DNA from: Luteolibacter sp. LG18 | GTDB lineage: Bacteria > Verrucomicrobiota > Verrucomicrobiia > Verrucomicrobiales > Akkermansiaceae | Direction: 5' to 3' | Assembly (NCBI RefSeq): GCF_036322585.1 | Contig: NZ_AP024600.1 | Location: forward strand, 1,426,001-1,490,000 | Length of the DNA: 64,000 nucleotides | Shown: piece by piece, positions 39,937 through 49,773 of the stretch | Numbering within the stretch: position 1 is the stretch's first letter | Layout: each line of letters opens with the position of its first letter | The notes under the pieces: generated by a model | Told to the model about the DNA's origin: nothing | The model's input: only the letters and a program-made list of their open reading frames with translations | Databases searched by the model: none | Made by a program: the position numbers and the translations under genes

Positions 39937-41697
39937 TCACCTCACCGGGGTCCCGAAGGGATTGGTGGGGCCGAAGATGCCCTTGTACTCATTGACCTCC
40001 TCGATGACCGGATTCGCCGGCTGGAGGGTGCCGCCGAGGCTGGTGACCCAGATGGCGAGGTCGGAGGTGGCGGAGAGGCGCTGGCTGAGCTGGCCGGTGC
40101 TCTGGCCCTTCCCCTTCGCTTCCTCGATGGCGGTGCGCATCTTCGGAATGTAGAAATCGCGGATGCGGCCGACCTTGGTGGCGTAGGTGGTGTCGATCTG
40201 CTTCTGGGCCTCCGCGGCGCGGGCGAGGGACTTCGCCATGGCCGGGGTGGCCTTGACCGGACCGCCATCCGGGATGGTGACCGGAACGCGGAAATCGCGG
40301 ACGAAGCCCTTGAGCTTGTCGATCTCGGCCTGGGTGGCGGCTTGTTCCTTCTTCGCCAGCGAGCGGATGCCGGAGTCGAGTTCGGAGGCGAAATTGCGGA
40401 CGTTGGTGGTGAGCGCCTGGGTGCGTTCCTTTTCAGCGGCGGCGATCAGCTCGCGGGCCTTGTCGGTGAACTGGTCGGGAGCCTCGTTGCCCGAGGCCGT
40501 TTCGGTGGTCTTGGTGTCCGTCTGGCCGCCGGTCCCCGGGACCGGGGTGCCGAAGGGCGAGGGTTCGTCCGCACGCGGGGTGCCGCCGCGGGGAATGAGG
40601 CTGGTGCCGGAGGATTTGGAAGATCCCGAGTCACCGGAGGTCCCCGGTGCCGGTTTGGAAACATCCGAGGTCGGAGCCGAGCTGAAGCCGCCTTCGTTGT
40701 ACTTGTTCCACAGGAAGTAGCCACCGCCGCCGAGAACGCCGAGGAGGATCAGATTGACCAACACCCCGCCGAAGCCGCCCTTGCGGACCTCCTGGATCTC
40801 GTCCTCCTCCAGACGTTTCGCCGGGGCACGCAGCGGGGCAGCGGCGCGGGCCGGAGTTTCCGCTTCGGGCGTGGCACCGGAAGCCGCCGCGGCGGCGGCA
40901 CGACCGGCGAGCTTCTGCTTGAGCCAGGCGGAGAGGTCGGCGGCGAACTCATGGCAATCCGGGTAGCGGAAACCGGGATTCGGATTGGTGGCACGCTGGA
41001 AGATCCGGTCGAGCTCGCCATCCACCGAGCAAACCACGGAGGGCAGGGGTGAAACGGCGTGCGGCTCGGCCCCGGCGAGCAGGGTGTAGAGGATGATACC
41101 GACGGAGTAGACATCCGAGCGGCGGTCGGCCACCTCCGGCTGGCGAAGCACCTCCGGAGCGATGTAGGCCCCGTTCTCACCGCCCGCCTCTCGCAGGTCG
41201 GCAAGGCCGAAGTCACCGATCTTCGGTTCCGCCTTCTGGTTGAGCAGGATGTTGGCGAGCTTCAGGTCGCGGTGGATCACGCCGTTGTCGTGGGCGTGGG
41301 CGAGGCCCTTGCTGATGGCGATCACCAGCTCGGCGGCCTGGGCGGGATCGATCTTCTTGCCGCTGGCGGAGCGTTGCAGGGACTTGCCCGGCACGAATTC
41401 CATGACGAGGTAGGGCATGCCATCGACCTCGCCGCAGTCGTACACCGAAATCAGGTTCGGGTGATTCAGGCGGGCGAGCACGCGCGCGCCGCTCTCGAAG
41501 GCTTGGCGGACCTTGGGATCTGCCATCCGCTCGGGCGGTAGGATCTTCACCGCCACATCGCGGTCGAGGGACTTCTGGCGGGCCTTGTAAACGGCACCGG
41601 TGACGCCGGAGGCGATCAGCATTTCGAAATCATACGCCGACATCCGCGCGGCGAGGGCCTCGGGCGCGGGAGCATCAAAGGAGGAGGGCAGACTCAT
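39937..41697 (-). CDS. Ser/Thr protein kinase with atypical glycine loop
   Basis: This is a 586-residue kinase. The catalytic domain (about 20-270) has VAVKILP, HRDLKLANILL (Leu where Pro is usual), DFGLADL and APE. The P-loop is weakened to IASGVTGAVYKA, with only part of the GxGxxG pattern. A linker rich in Ala/Glu follows, then one membrane helix (LVNLILLGVLGGGGYFLW, about 315-332), a Ser/Thr/Gly-rich linker, and a coiled-coil-like tail (about 410-560, many Glu/Lys/Ala). The external helical tail is a candidate sensor. Related to the kinase at 38.0 kb in its N-terminal half. Confidence 0.88.
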   Translation of the reverse strand: MSLPSSFDAPAPEALAARMSAYDFEMLIASGVTGAVYKARQKSLDRDVAVKILPPERMADPKVRQAFESGARVLARLNHPNLISVYDCGEVDGMPYLVMEFVPGKSLQRSASGKKIDPAQAAELVIAISKGLAHAHDNGVIHRDLKLANILLNQKAEPKIGDFGLADLREAGGENGAYIAPEVLRQPEVADRRSDVYSVGIILYTLLAGAEPHAVSPLPSVVCSVDGELDRIFQRATNPNPGFRYPDCHEFAADLSAWLKQKLAGRAAAAAASGATPEAETPARAAAPLRAPAKRLEEDEIQEVRKGGFGGVLVNLILLGVLGGGGYFLWNKYNEGGFSSAPTSDVSKPAPGTSGDSGSSKSSGTSLIPRGGTPRADEPSPFGTPVPGTGGQTDTKTTETASGNEAPDQFTDKARELIAAAEKERTQALTTNVRNFASELDSGIRSLAKKEQAATQAEIDKLKGFVRDFRVPVTIPDGGPVKATPAMAKSLARAAEAQKQIDTTYATKVGRIRDFYIPKMRTAIEEAKGKGQSTGQLSQRLSATSDLAIWVTSLGGTLQPANPVIEEVNEYKGIFGPTNPFGTPVR

Positions 41698-41758
41698 GAA
41701 TACAGGGAACAGGTAACAACGGAACGACCGCTTTGCGATGGGAAACCCCGGGGACGCC

Positions 41759-43123
41759 TCAATGGAGCGAAGAATGGTAAACCAGCCACTCGGGCACCTT
41801 CACCGCCGCGTTGTAGAGCAGGTGGAGGACGATCGCCGTCGGCAGGTTCCGGGTGGCGGCATAGACGAGGGCGCAGGTGAAGCCGAACGCCCCCACGCTC
41901 GCAAGTCCATAAAGGTCATAGAAATGCACCAAGGCGAAGGCTCCCGCGGAAAGCAGCGCCCCGGCGAGGATGCCGAATCGATTCCCGAGCGAGCGGAACA
42001 ACACGCCGCGGTAAACGATCTCTTCGGCAATGGGAGCCATCAGGCAGGCGGAAACCAAGGCCACGGTGAGCCCCCACATCCCGTCCTCGCCAAATCCCAG
42101 CCCACCGGTGGGATCGGGCGGCGAGTAGTGCTTGAGCGGGGGCAAAACCAGCTCATTGATCCAGCCCACGAGGGCGAAAGCCCCCAGCACGATCCCCCAG
42201 GAAGGCGCGCGGTTCAGGCCGAAGACGCGGATCGCATGGCCGGGACGCCGGAACAACAGCCCGATCGCGATCAAAGCGGGAAGCAGGCGCATGGCGGTAT
42301 CAAGCGCCAACACCAGCCACTCCGGCACATCCTGCACGGCAGTGAACCCGGCCCGCATCGACAAGCTGAACCCGATCCAAGCCAACGTGGCCGCGAGAAA
42401 CACGACCATGCCGAGCGAGGCCGACCAGCCGCTGATGTACCCCCGGTCCTTCCAATGACGCAGCGCGGCGAGCCGCCGCAACGTCAGCGGAATGCAGAAC
42501 GTGCCTGCCACCACGACCAGCCAAACAGCGCATCGGCCGATGATCGCACGCTTCCGCAGGGTCGCCGAGCCATCGTCGAACATCTTCAGCGCCACCGCCA
42601 TCTCGCCGCTGATCGGACGCTCCGCGATGTAGGCGCGCGCCAACGAGCGATCCCACCAGCGGCCCTCACCTGCCAGCATCCGGCCGATCACCGTTTCATA
42701 GCTTTCGGGAAATTCCACCCCTTGGAGCGCGGCACCGGTCTGGCGCAGGGTTTCCAGCACCGGCTTGTGATCCTGCTCGGACTCCGCCACCACCAACGCG
42801 CCCAGCCCTTCCGAGCCGAGGCTCTTCTCATTCGCGAGCAACCACAGGGCATCAATGCCACGACGGCGGGCCTTTTCCGGAGACCCCACGCCGACGAGCG
42901 CCCGCAGCCAATGGGGATCGCCCGACATGGCCTCGGCGAGGCGCACGTCCCGGTCCATCTTGACCAGCGCGATCTGGTCGGTGCCGGGCTCGTAGCCTTC
43001 CTTCACGCCGAAATAGTGGTCCCACAGCCACACGCCGAGCAGGAAGGCGAGCAGCGCGATGAACGGCTCGGGAAAGCGGCGGCTGAGGATTTGCCGGTAG
43101 GGATTCGGAGTCGGTACCGGCAT
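41759..43123 (-). CDS. CPBP-family intramembrane metalloprotease (large)
   Basis: This 454-residue membrane protein is read from MPVPTPNPYRQ; the frame is open further upstream to 43243. The first 190 residues after one helix form a charged extracytoplasmic domain rich in helices. The C-terminal half has about seven membrane segments with the CPBP (CAAX protease and bacteriocin-processing) motifs: IAEEIVYRGVLF, FALVHFYDLYG and VLHLLYNA, which supply the glutamate and histidine ligands. The substrate is unknown. It is divergent from a second CPBP gene with a 105-bp gap. Confidence 0.85.
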   Translation of the reverse strand: MPVPTPNPYRQILSRRFPEPFIALLAFLLGVWLWDHYFGVKEGYEPGTDQIALVKMDRDVRLAEAMSGDPHWLRALVGVGSPEKARRRGIDALWLLANEKSLGSEGLGALVVAESEQDHKPVLETLRQTGAALQGVEFPESYETVIGRMLAGEGRWWDRSLARAYIAERPISGEMAVALKMFDDGSATLRKRAIIGRCAVWLVVVAGTFCIPLTLRRLAALRHWKDRGYISGWSASLGMVVFLAATLAWIGFSLSMRAGFTAVQDVPEWLVLALDTAMRLLPALIAIGLLFRRPGHAIRVFGLNRAPSWGIVLGAFALVGWINELVLPPLKHYSPPDPTGGLGFGEDGMWGLTVALVSACLMAPIAEEIVYRGVLFRSLGNRFGILAGALLSAGAFALVHFYDLYGLASVGAFGFTCALVYAATRNLPTAIVLHLLYNAAVKVPEWLVYHSSLH

Positions 43124-43228
43124 GAGGAAGGGAGACAGCCCCTCCACAATCGTCAATTCCTCCGGACTGACAAGCCATCTTAACGATCCATCCGGAAGCC
43201 TCCTTCGATTTTCCCTCTGGCGGAGCGG

Positions 43229-44305
43229 ATGGACCTGACCCACTCTGCCGCCGTGTTCGACCTGATCGCCGAAACCACCCCCGCCGTTGTCAGCCCGGAA
43301 TTGATCCTCGTCTTCAAGGGCAGCTTTCTGGCGGCGCTGGTGATCATCGCGGTGGCGATCGCGGTGCGATCCATGCTCGCCAAACGGGATCAGGAGCTGG
43401 AACCGGAGGCCGCCCCTTTGCCCCCGCAGCCCTGGGCCCCACCGTCATTCCCACCGCTGCCGCCGGTAGCGGAGCTCAATCCTTCGCCCTACACCCCGCC
43501 GCTGGCTCCTGGCATGACGCAGGCGGAACTGATGACCGCGGTGCAGACGGAGGCTGTGATGGAGGAGTCCCCGGTGGCCACGCCGGGCGTGAAAACGCGC
43601 CATTTCCACCCGCTGGACCTGGCGGCGGTGGGGTTCTTCTTCCTGTTCTTCTTCGCCCAAGCCGTGGCCCAAGCCAAGATGCCGACAGGCGGGGAGGTCA
43701 AATACACGCCCGCCGCCCTGATCGCCGCTCTGGTCTTCCAAGCCGGGATGGCCGGGGGCGTGCTGGCGATCATGTTCGCACGGGTGCGGCCGGTGGCGTT
43801 GCTGGGTCTGCGCTGGCCGAAGTGGCCGTGGGCGCTGCTGATCGGCCCGGCGGGGGTCTTCACCATGTGGGGGATCCTGTTCGGCGTGCAGGCCGCAGGC
43901 TACATGAAGTGGGCGCAGTCGCTCGGCGGCACGGCCCAGGACACGGTGGAGCTGCTCAAGACCAGCCACGATCCGGTGGTGCTGGGCCTGATGGCCTTCA
44001 TCGCGGTGATCGTGGCCCCGGTGTGCGAGGAGGTCATTTTCCGCGGCTACATCTACCCGGTCACGAAGAAGTTCGGCGGCAAGTGGGCAGCGGCGGTGTT
44101 CACGGCGCTGGTCTTCGGTGCGGCCCACGGCAACCTGCCGGCGCTGCTGCCGCTGTTCCTCCTCGCGCTGGGGCTGATCTGGCTGTATGAGAAAACCGGC
44201 TCGCTATGGGCCCCGATCGCGGTGCACCTGTGCTTCAACGGGGCCACCGTGCTGATCCAGGCGCTGGTGCGCTACCTCGATCTCAAGGTGGACCCCGGGT
44301 TGTGA
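43229..44305 (+). CDS. CPBP-family intramembrane metalloprotease
   Basis: This 358-residue membrane protein has an N-terminal helix (SFLAALVIIAVAIAVRSML) and a Pro-rich linker (PPQPWAPPSFPPLPP), then the CPBP domain: VCEEVIFRGYIYP, VFGAAHGNLPA and VHLCFNGATVL. Its stop overlaps the thiL GTG start by 4 bp, so the two are co-transcribed. It may process envelope proteins. It lacks the large N-terminal domain of the divergent CPBP neighbour. Confidence 0.87.
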   Translation: MDLTHSAAVFDLIAETTPAVVSPELILVFKGSFLAALVIIAVAIAVRSMLAKRDQELEPEAAPLPPQPWAPPSFPPLPPVAELNPSPYTPPLAPGMTQAELMTAVQTEAVMEESPVATPGVKTRHFHPLDLAAVGFFFLFFFAQAVAQAKMPTGGEVKYTPAALIAALVFQAGMAGGVLAIMFARVRPVALLGLRWPKWPWALLIGPAGVFTMWGILFGVQAAGYMKWAQSLGGTAQDTVELLKTSHDPVVLGLMAFIAVIVAPVCEEVIFRGYIYPVTKKFGGKWAAAVFTALVFGAAHGNLPALLPLFLLALGLIWLYEKTGSLWAPIAVHLCFNGATVLIQALVRYLDLKVDPGL

Positions 44306-45222
44306 AAAAGACGCTCCAAGACCTCGGCGAGGACGCCCTGATCGACCGGCTGGTGCGACTGGTGCCACGCGACCCCGATGCCCTTGCCGGACCGGGCGAT
44401 GATTGCGCCGTGATCGACACCGGCACTCCCCGCGTGCTCCAGCTTCTGAAAACCGACGCCATGGTGGAAGGGGTGCATTTCCTGCCGGACGCCCCGCCGC
44501 GCAAGATCGGCTGGAAGGCCGCCGCGCGGGTGCTCTCCGACTTCGCCGCGATGGGCGGGACCCCCGACCGCTTTCTGGTCACCATCGCGCTGCCCCCGGC
44601 CTGGCCGGTGGAGCGGATCGAGGGGATCTACCGCGGTTTCGGTGAATGCCTGGCCCGCCACGGCGGATTCCTGGCGGGCGGGGAAACAACGCGGGTGCCC
44701 GCGGGCTCCGCCGCCGTGATCTCGATCGCCGCCACCGGCAAGGTGGCACCGGGGCACCTCATCACCCGCTCAGGCGGTCGACCCGGAGACCTGGTGCTGG
44801 TAACCGGCAAGCTGGGTGGCTCGATCGGCGGGAAGCACCTGAGTTTCACCCCGCGGCTGGCCGAAGCGGCGTGGCTGGTGAGGCACCTGAAGCCGACCGC
44901 GATGATGGATCTCTCCGACGGAGTGGCGAAGGACCTGCCACGGCTGGCGAAAGCCAGCGGACTGGGCTTCACGCTGGATCGCACGGCCGTGCCGCGGACC
45001 AAGGGCTGTTCGGTGGAGCAGGCGCTCGGCGACGGCGAGGATTTCGAGCTGCTGCTGACCCTGCCCGCCCGGAAGTGGACGGCACGCGCCGCCGCGGCCT
45101 GGAAGGAAGCATTTCCAAAGCTGACGCTGACGGTGATCGGCAGGCTGGTGGAGGGGCAGGGGGAAGCTCTGGCGGGAGGATGGGACCATTTCGGCGCGGC
45201 AAAAGGCACGCCTCGGCCCTGA
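44302..45222 (+). CDS. thiL: Thiamine-monophosphate kinase
   Basis: This 306-residue enzyme phosphorylates thiamine monophosphate to thiamine diphosphate. Marks are LAGPGDDCAVI near residue 30, LKTDAMVEGVHF, RVLSDFAAMGGTPD (the metal- and ATP-binding AIR synthase-like half), MMDLSDGVAKDLP and LGDGEDFELLLTLP. It starts with GTG at 44302 within a GTGA overlap with the CPBP gene; the longer ATG frame from 44206 lies inside that gene and is rejected. Confidence 0.93.
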   Translation: MKKTLQDLGEDALIDRLVRLVPRDPDALAGPGDDCAVIDTGTPRVLQLLKTDAMVEGVHFLPDAPPRKIGWKAAARVLSDFAAMGGTPDRFLVTIALPPAWPVERIEGIYRGFGECLARHGGFLAGGETTRVPAGSAAVISIAATGKVAPGHLITRSGGRPGDLVLVTGKLGGSIGGKHLSFTPRLAEAAWLVRHLKPTAMMDLSDGVAKDLPRLAKASGLGFTLDRTAVPRTKGCSVEQALGDGEDFELLLTLPARKWTARAAAAWKEAFPKLTLTVIGRLVEGQGEALAGGWDHFGAAKGTPRP

Positions 45223-45498
45223 TTTTCAGCCCCTTGCGGAAAGCTACGTATTTTCCCGAAAAAAATCGCTAGCTTGGCCTCGGAACTGCGTATTGTCCGG
45301 TGTCGCGACACACAGGCGGTCCGGCCGAAGAGCCTCTAGGTTTATTGGGTTTTTCCTCTAGGTTTATCGGTCGGGCCGCCTCCTTTTTTGGCCGGAACGC
45401 CTTGAAGCTCCGATCTATCGGATAAACGCCACCGCCCACCGGATCGGCCACTAGGCTTGCGCCACGGCGGCGGCAGGTCGATCTGATCGGGGGAAAGA
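45223..45498 (+). promoter_or_regulatory. Structured region between thiL and GH127
   Basis: This gap holds a perfect palindrome TGTCGCGACA (45301-45310), then a long imperfect stem with GGCGGTCCGGCCGA at about 45316 pairing with TCGGTCGGGCCGCC at about 45367. A run of six T's follows at about 45384, like an intrinsic terminator. The loop carries two 13-bp direct repeats CCTCTAGGTTTAT (45333-45345 and 45355-45367), 22 bp apart, about two helical turns. It probably ends the thiL transcript and may hold the GH127 operator. Confidence 0.5.
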
Positions 45499-47370
45499 AT
45501 GACGACAGGCGTACGGTGGATGATCGCGGTGCTGGGCCTCGCCCGGACCGCGGCGGTGGAGCTGCCCGTGATGGAGGTGACGGGCATCCCGGTGGCGGAC
45601 GTGCGCCTGCTCGACGGACCCTTCCGCGACGCCCAGAAGCGGGATCTCGATTACCTGCTCACGCTCGATCCGGAGCGGCTGCTTTCCGGGATGCGGGCCG
45701 CGGCCCACCTGCCGCCGAAGGCCCCGCTCTACGGCGGCTGGGAAAAGAACGGTTCGGGCATCGTGGGCCACTACCTGAGCGCTTGCGCGTGGATGTTCGC
45801 CGCCACCGGCGACCCGCGGGTGAAGGAGAAAATGGACGCGGTGGTGCGGGGGATGGCGGAGTGCCAGCAGAACGCTGGCAACGGCGGGCTGGCGTCCAAC
45901 GCATGGGAGGCGGACCGTTGGTATCCGGGACTGGCGAAGGGCGGCACGACCTTCGGAAACGTGGTGCCGTGGTACGTGGGCCACAAGACGCTGGCCGGGC
46001 TGCGCGATGCCTGGCTGACCGGCGGCAGCGAGCAGGCGAAGGACGTGCTGCTGCGCTACGCCGACTGGTGCGTGGAGATCACCGCGAAGATGACGGACGC
46101 GCAGTGGGCGGCGATGACGATGAAGGAATTCGGCGCGCCGAACGAGGTCTTCGCCGACCTTTACGCCCTCACCCGGAAGCCGGGGTATCTCGCGCTGGCG
46201 AAACGCTTCACCAAGGAGCCGATGCTCGCCGCGCTGGCCCGCGACGAGGGCGGCGCGATCAACGGCCACCACGCGAACACCCAGATCCCGCTCTTCGTGG
46301 GCTACGAGCGCGTTTACCAGGTCACCGGCGAAACCCGCTGGCACGACGCGGCGAGGAACTTCTGGGAGGTGGTCGTGAACCGCCAGAGCTTCGTGATCGG
46401 TGGCAACAGCATCTGGGAGTCCTTCATCAACCCGGCCGAGTACGACCGCAAGCTGACCGAGGCCTGCGGGCCGGAGACCTGCAACACCTACAACCTGCTG
46501 AAGCTGACGAAACAGCTCCACGAGCTGCGTCCGGACGCACGCTACGGGGACTATCTGGAGCGGGCGTTGTTCAACCACATCCTGTCGTCGATCGGACCGG
46601 CGCCGGACAACGGTTTCGCCTACTACACGCCAGTGCGGCCGGGGCACTACAAGCGCTACTCGCTGCCATTCGATTCCTTCTGGTGCTGCGTGGGCAGCGG
46701 CATGGAGAACCACGGTCGCTACGGGGCCTACCTCTACTCCGCCGCCCCGGACCGGCTGCTGGTGAACCTCTACATCCCCTCGCAGGTGCGCTGGAAGGAA
46801 CGCGGGGTCGAGATCCGGCAAACCACGGCGTTTCCCGCGGACGGGGTGGTGAACTTCGCGGTGAAGGCGGAGAAGCCTGCGACCTTCGAGTTTGCCGTGC
46901 GTTGCCCGGGCTGGAGCGATGCGGCCAAGGCGCGGCTGCGGGTGAATGGCAAGGACGTGCCGCCCACCTCGCAGGCACACGGCTATCTCGGCGTGAAACG
47001 GGAATGGCGGGATGGCGACACGTTCCAGGTGTGGTTCCCGGTGGGACCGCGGATCGAAACCAGCCTCGGCGGCGGCTACGAGGCCTGCTTCCACGAACCG
47101 CTGCTGCTGGCCGCGCCGCTGGGCACGGAGGGGCTGGAGAAGAAGGATTTCTACGCGGACGGCAGCGTGCCGTTCATCCAGCTCGGCCGGAAGGATCTCG
47201 ACCAGGCGAAGGTCCCGGCGGTCGCGCGCGGCAGCGGGACGTCGGTGTTGAAACCGGACCCGAAGAACCCGCTGCGCTACACCCTGCAAACGACCACCGG
47301 CAGCGTGCCGCTGGTGCCGTTTTACCAAGTCGGGCTGGAGCGTTACTCGGTCTATTTTCCGGTGAGGTGA
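45499..47370 (+). CDS. GH127-family glycoside hydrolase (beta-L-arabinofuranosidase type)
   Basis: This 623-residue exported enzyme probably cleaves beta-L-arabinofuranosides or related plant cell wall sugars. A signal peptide-like start (VRWMIAVLGLARTAAV) is followed by the alpha/alpha barrel (GHYLSACAWMF, NGHHANTQIP). The zinc-cysteine active site of HypBA1 is matched: Glu326 and Cys328 in GPETCNTYN, and Cys396-Cys397 in SFWCCVGSGMENHGRYG. A beta-sandwich C-terminus follows. It is a single gene with no CAZyme partners nearby. A small inverted-repeat element starts 3 bp after its stop. Confidence 0.9.
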   Translation: MTTGVRWMIAVLGLARTAAVELPVMEVTGIPVADVRLLDGPFRDAQKRDLDYLLTLDPERLLSGMRAAAHLPPKAPLYGGWEKNGSGIVGHYLSACAWMFAATGDPRVKEKMDAVVRGMAECQQNAGNGGLASNAWEADRWYPGLAKGGTTFGNVVPWYVGHKTLAGLRDAWLTGGSEQAKDVLLRYADWCVEITAKMTDAQWAAMTMKEFGAPNEVFADLYALTRKPGYLALAKRFTKEPMLAALARDEGGAINGHHANTQIPLFVGYERVYQVTGETRWHDAARNFWEVVVNRQSFVIGGNSIWESFINPAEYDRKLTEACGPETCNTYNLLKLTKQLHELRPDARYGDYLERALFNHILSSIGPAPDNGFAYYTPVRPGHYKRYSLPFDSFWCCVGSGMENHGRYGAYLYSAAPDRLLVNLYIPSQVRWKERGVEIRQTTAFPADGVVNFAVKAEKPATFEFAVRCPGWSDAAKARLRVNGKDVPPTSQAHGYLGVKREWRDGDTFQVWFPVGPRIETSLGGGYEACFHEPLLLAAPLGTEGLEKKDFYADGSVPFIQLGRKDLDQAKVPAVARGSGTSVLKPDPKNPLRYTLQTTTGSVPLVPFYQVGLERYSVYFPVR

Positions 47371-47372
47371 TG

Positions 47373-47577
47373 CTCTGATGTGGAGTGCGGCGAGCGATCG
47401 CCGCTTTGAGCGGAGACGAGACATCGCCGGGGGCAACACCTGCTTTCGCCCATTCGCTCCCTCGTTCCAGAATCACCTCCTCTCTGGTTCCCGCTCCTCT
47501 TCCATGGCTCCACTGCATCCCCGTCGATTCTCTCCCGCACCCAAAGCGGCGATCGCTCGCCGCACTCCACATCAGAG
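47373..47577. repeat. 205-bp element with perfect 36-bp terminal inverted repeats
   Basis: Positions 47373-47408 and 47542-47577 are exact inverted copies, 36 bp each, containing the self-complementary core GGCGAGCGATCGCC in part. The 133 bp between them are pyrimidine-rich and hold no gene. It resembles a MITE or a cruciform-forming repeat inserted between the GH127 stop and the NrtR promoter. No clear target duplication is seen. Confidence 0.8.
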
Positions 47578-47601
47578 ACACGAACCCGCTTTCGCTTGAC
47601 T

Positions 47602-47620
47602 AAGTGTCCAATAAACACTT
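47602..47620 (+). promoter_or_regulatory. Candidate NrtR operator and promoter
   Basis: A perfect dyad AAGTGT-N7-ACACTT (47602-47620) lies between TTGACT (47596-47601, a good -35) and TTTCTT (47619-47624, a weak -10). The 17-bp spacer is almost entirely the dyad. Its place before a NAD-regulator gene suggests autoregulation of the NAD operon. If this is the promoter, the GTG at 47604 cannot be the start and GTG 47631 would begin near the transcript's first base. Confidence 0.45.
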
Positions 47621-48317
47621 TCTTGCCGCCGTGGCACACACTTACGAATATCCCCGCCCGGCGCTCACGGTGGACTGCGTGGTTTTCGGCTTCGATGGCG
47701 AGGGGCTGCAACTGCTGCTGATCCGCCGCGGCATCGAGCCCTTTCTCGGCACGTGGGCGCTGCCCGGGGGCTTCGTCCATATGGATGAGGATCTCGACGC
47801 GGCAGCGCGGCGCGAGCTGCTGGAAGAAACCGGCGTGCGGGACTTGTTCCTGGAACAGCTCTACACCTTCGGCACCCCGGAACGCGACCCGCGCGGACGG
47901 GTGGTGAGCGTGGCCTATCTGGCACTGGTGAAACCGGACGAGCACCCGGCCACCGGCGACACCGACGCGGCGGAGGCCAAATGGTTCCCCGTGACCGAGC
48001 TGCCCGCGTTGGCCTTCGACCATGCGGCGATCGTGGAAAAGGCACTGGAACGCCTGCGCGGAAAGATCCGCTGGCAGCCGGTGGGCTTCGAACTGCTGCC
48101 GGAGAAATTCACCCTCACCGACCTGCAATCGCTCTACGAAGCGATCCTCGGCCGCTCGCTCGACAAGCGGAACTTCCGCAAGAAGCTGCTGCAATTCGAC
48201 TTCGTGGTGGCCCTCGACGAACACCGCTCGGGCCGCAACCGCCCGGCGCGCCTCCACCGTTTCGACCGCAAACAATACGAGCACCTCGTGCGCGCCGGCA
48301 TTCACTTCGAACTTTGA
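47604..48317 (+). CDS. nrtR: NrtR-like Nudix transcriptional regulator of NAD metabolism
   Basis: This protein of 237 residues (228 if GTG 47631 is the start, [15 protein letters not shown]) has a Nudix-fold N-terminal domain ([26 protein letters not shown]) and a C-terminal winged helix ([25 protein letters not shown]). NrtR proteins bind ADP-ribose through the Nudix domain and repress NAD salvage genes. The Nudix box [21 protein letters not shown] is mostly kept; its first part departs from GX5EX7REUXEE, so hydrolysis may be lost. It heads pncB and nadE, which supports the assignment. Confidence 0.85.
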   Translation: MSNKHFLAAVAHTYEYPRPALTVDCVVFGFDGEGLQLLLIRRGIEPFLGTWALPGGFVHMDEDLDAAARRELLEETGVRDLFLEQLYTFGTPERDPRGRVVSVAYLALVKPDEHPATGDTDAAEAKWFPVTELPALAFDHAAIVEKALERLRGKIRWQPVGFELLPEKFTLTDLQSLYEAILGRSLDKRNFRKKLLQFDFVVALDEHRSGRNRPARLHRFDRKQYEHLVRAGIHFEL

Positions 48318-48330
48318 CTTTTCCCCTGAC

Positions 48331-49772
<1,442 letters not shown>

Positions 49773-49773
<1 letters not shown>

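Noticed and set aside
38043-41697. PASTA or other known sensor in the kinase tails
   Set aside because: The tails are Pro-rich or coiled-coil-like, without a recognisable sensor domain.
45451-47439. 662-codon reverse ORF over GH127
   Set aside because: GH127 active-site residues are in the forward frame; the reverse product is His/Arg-rich without domains.
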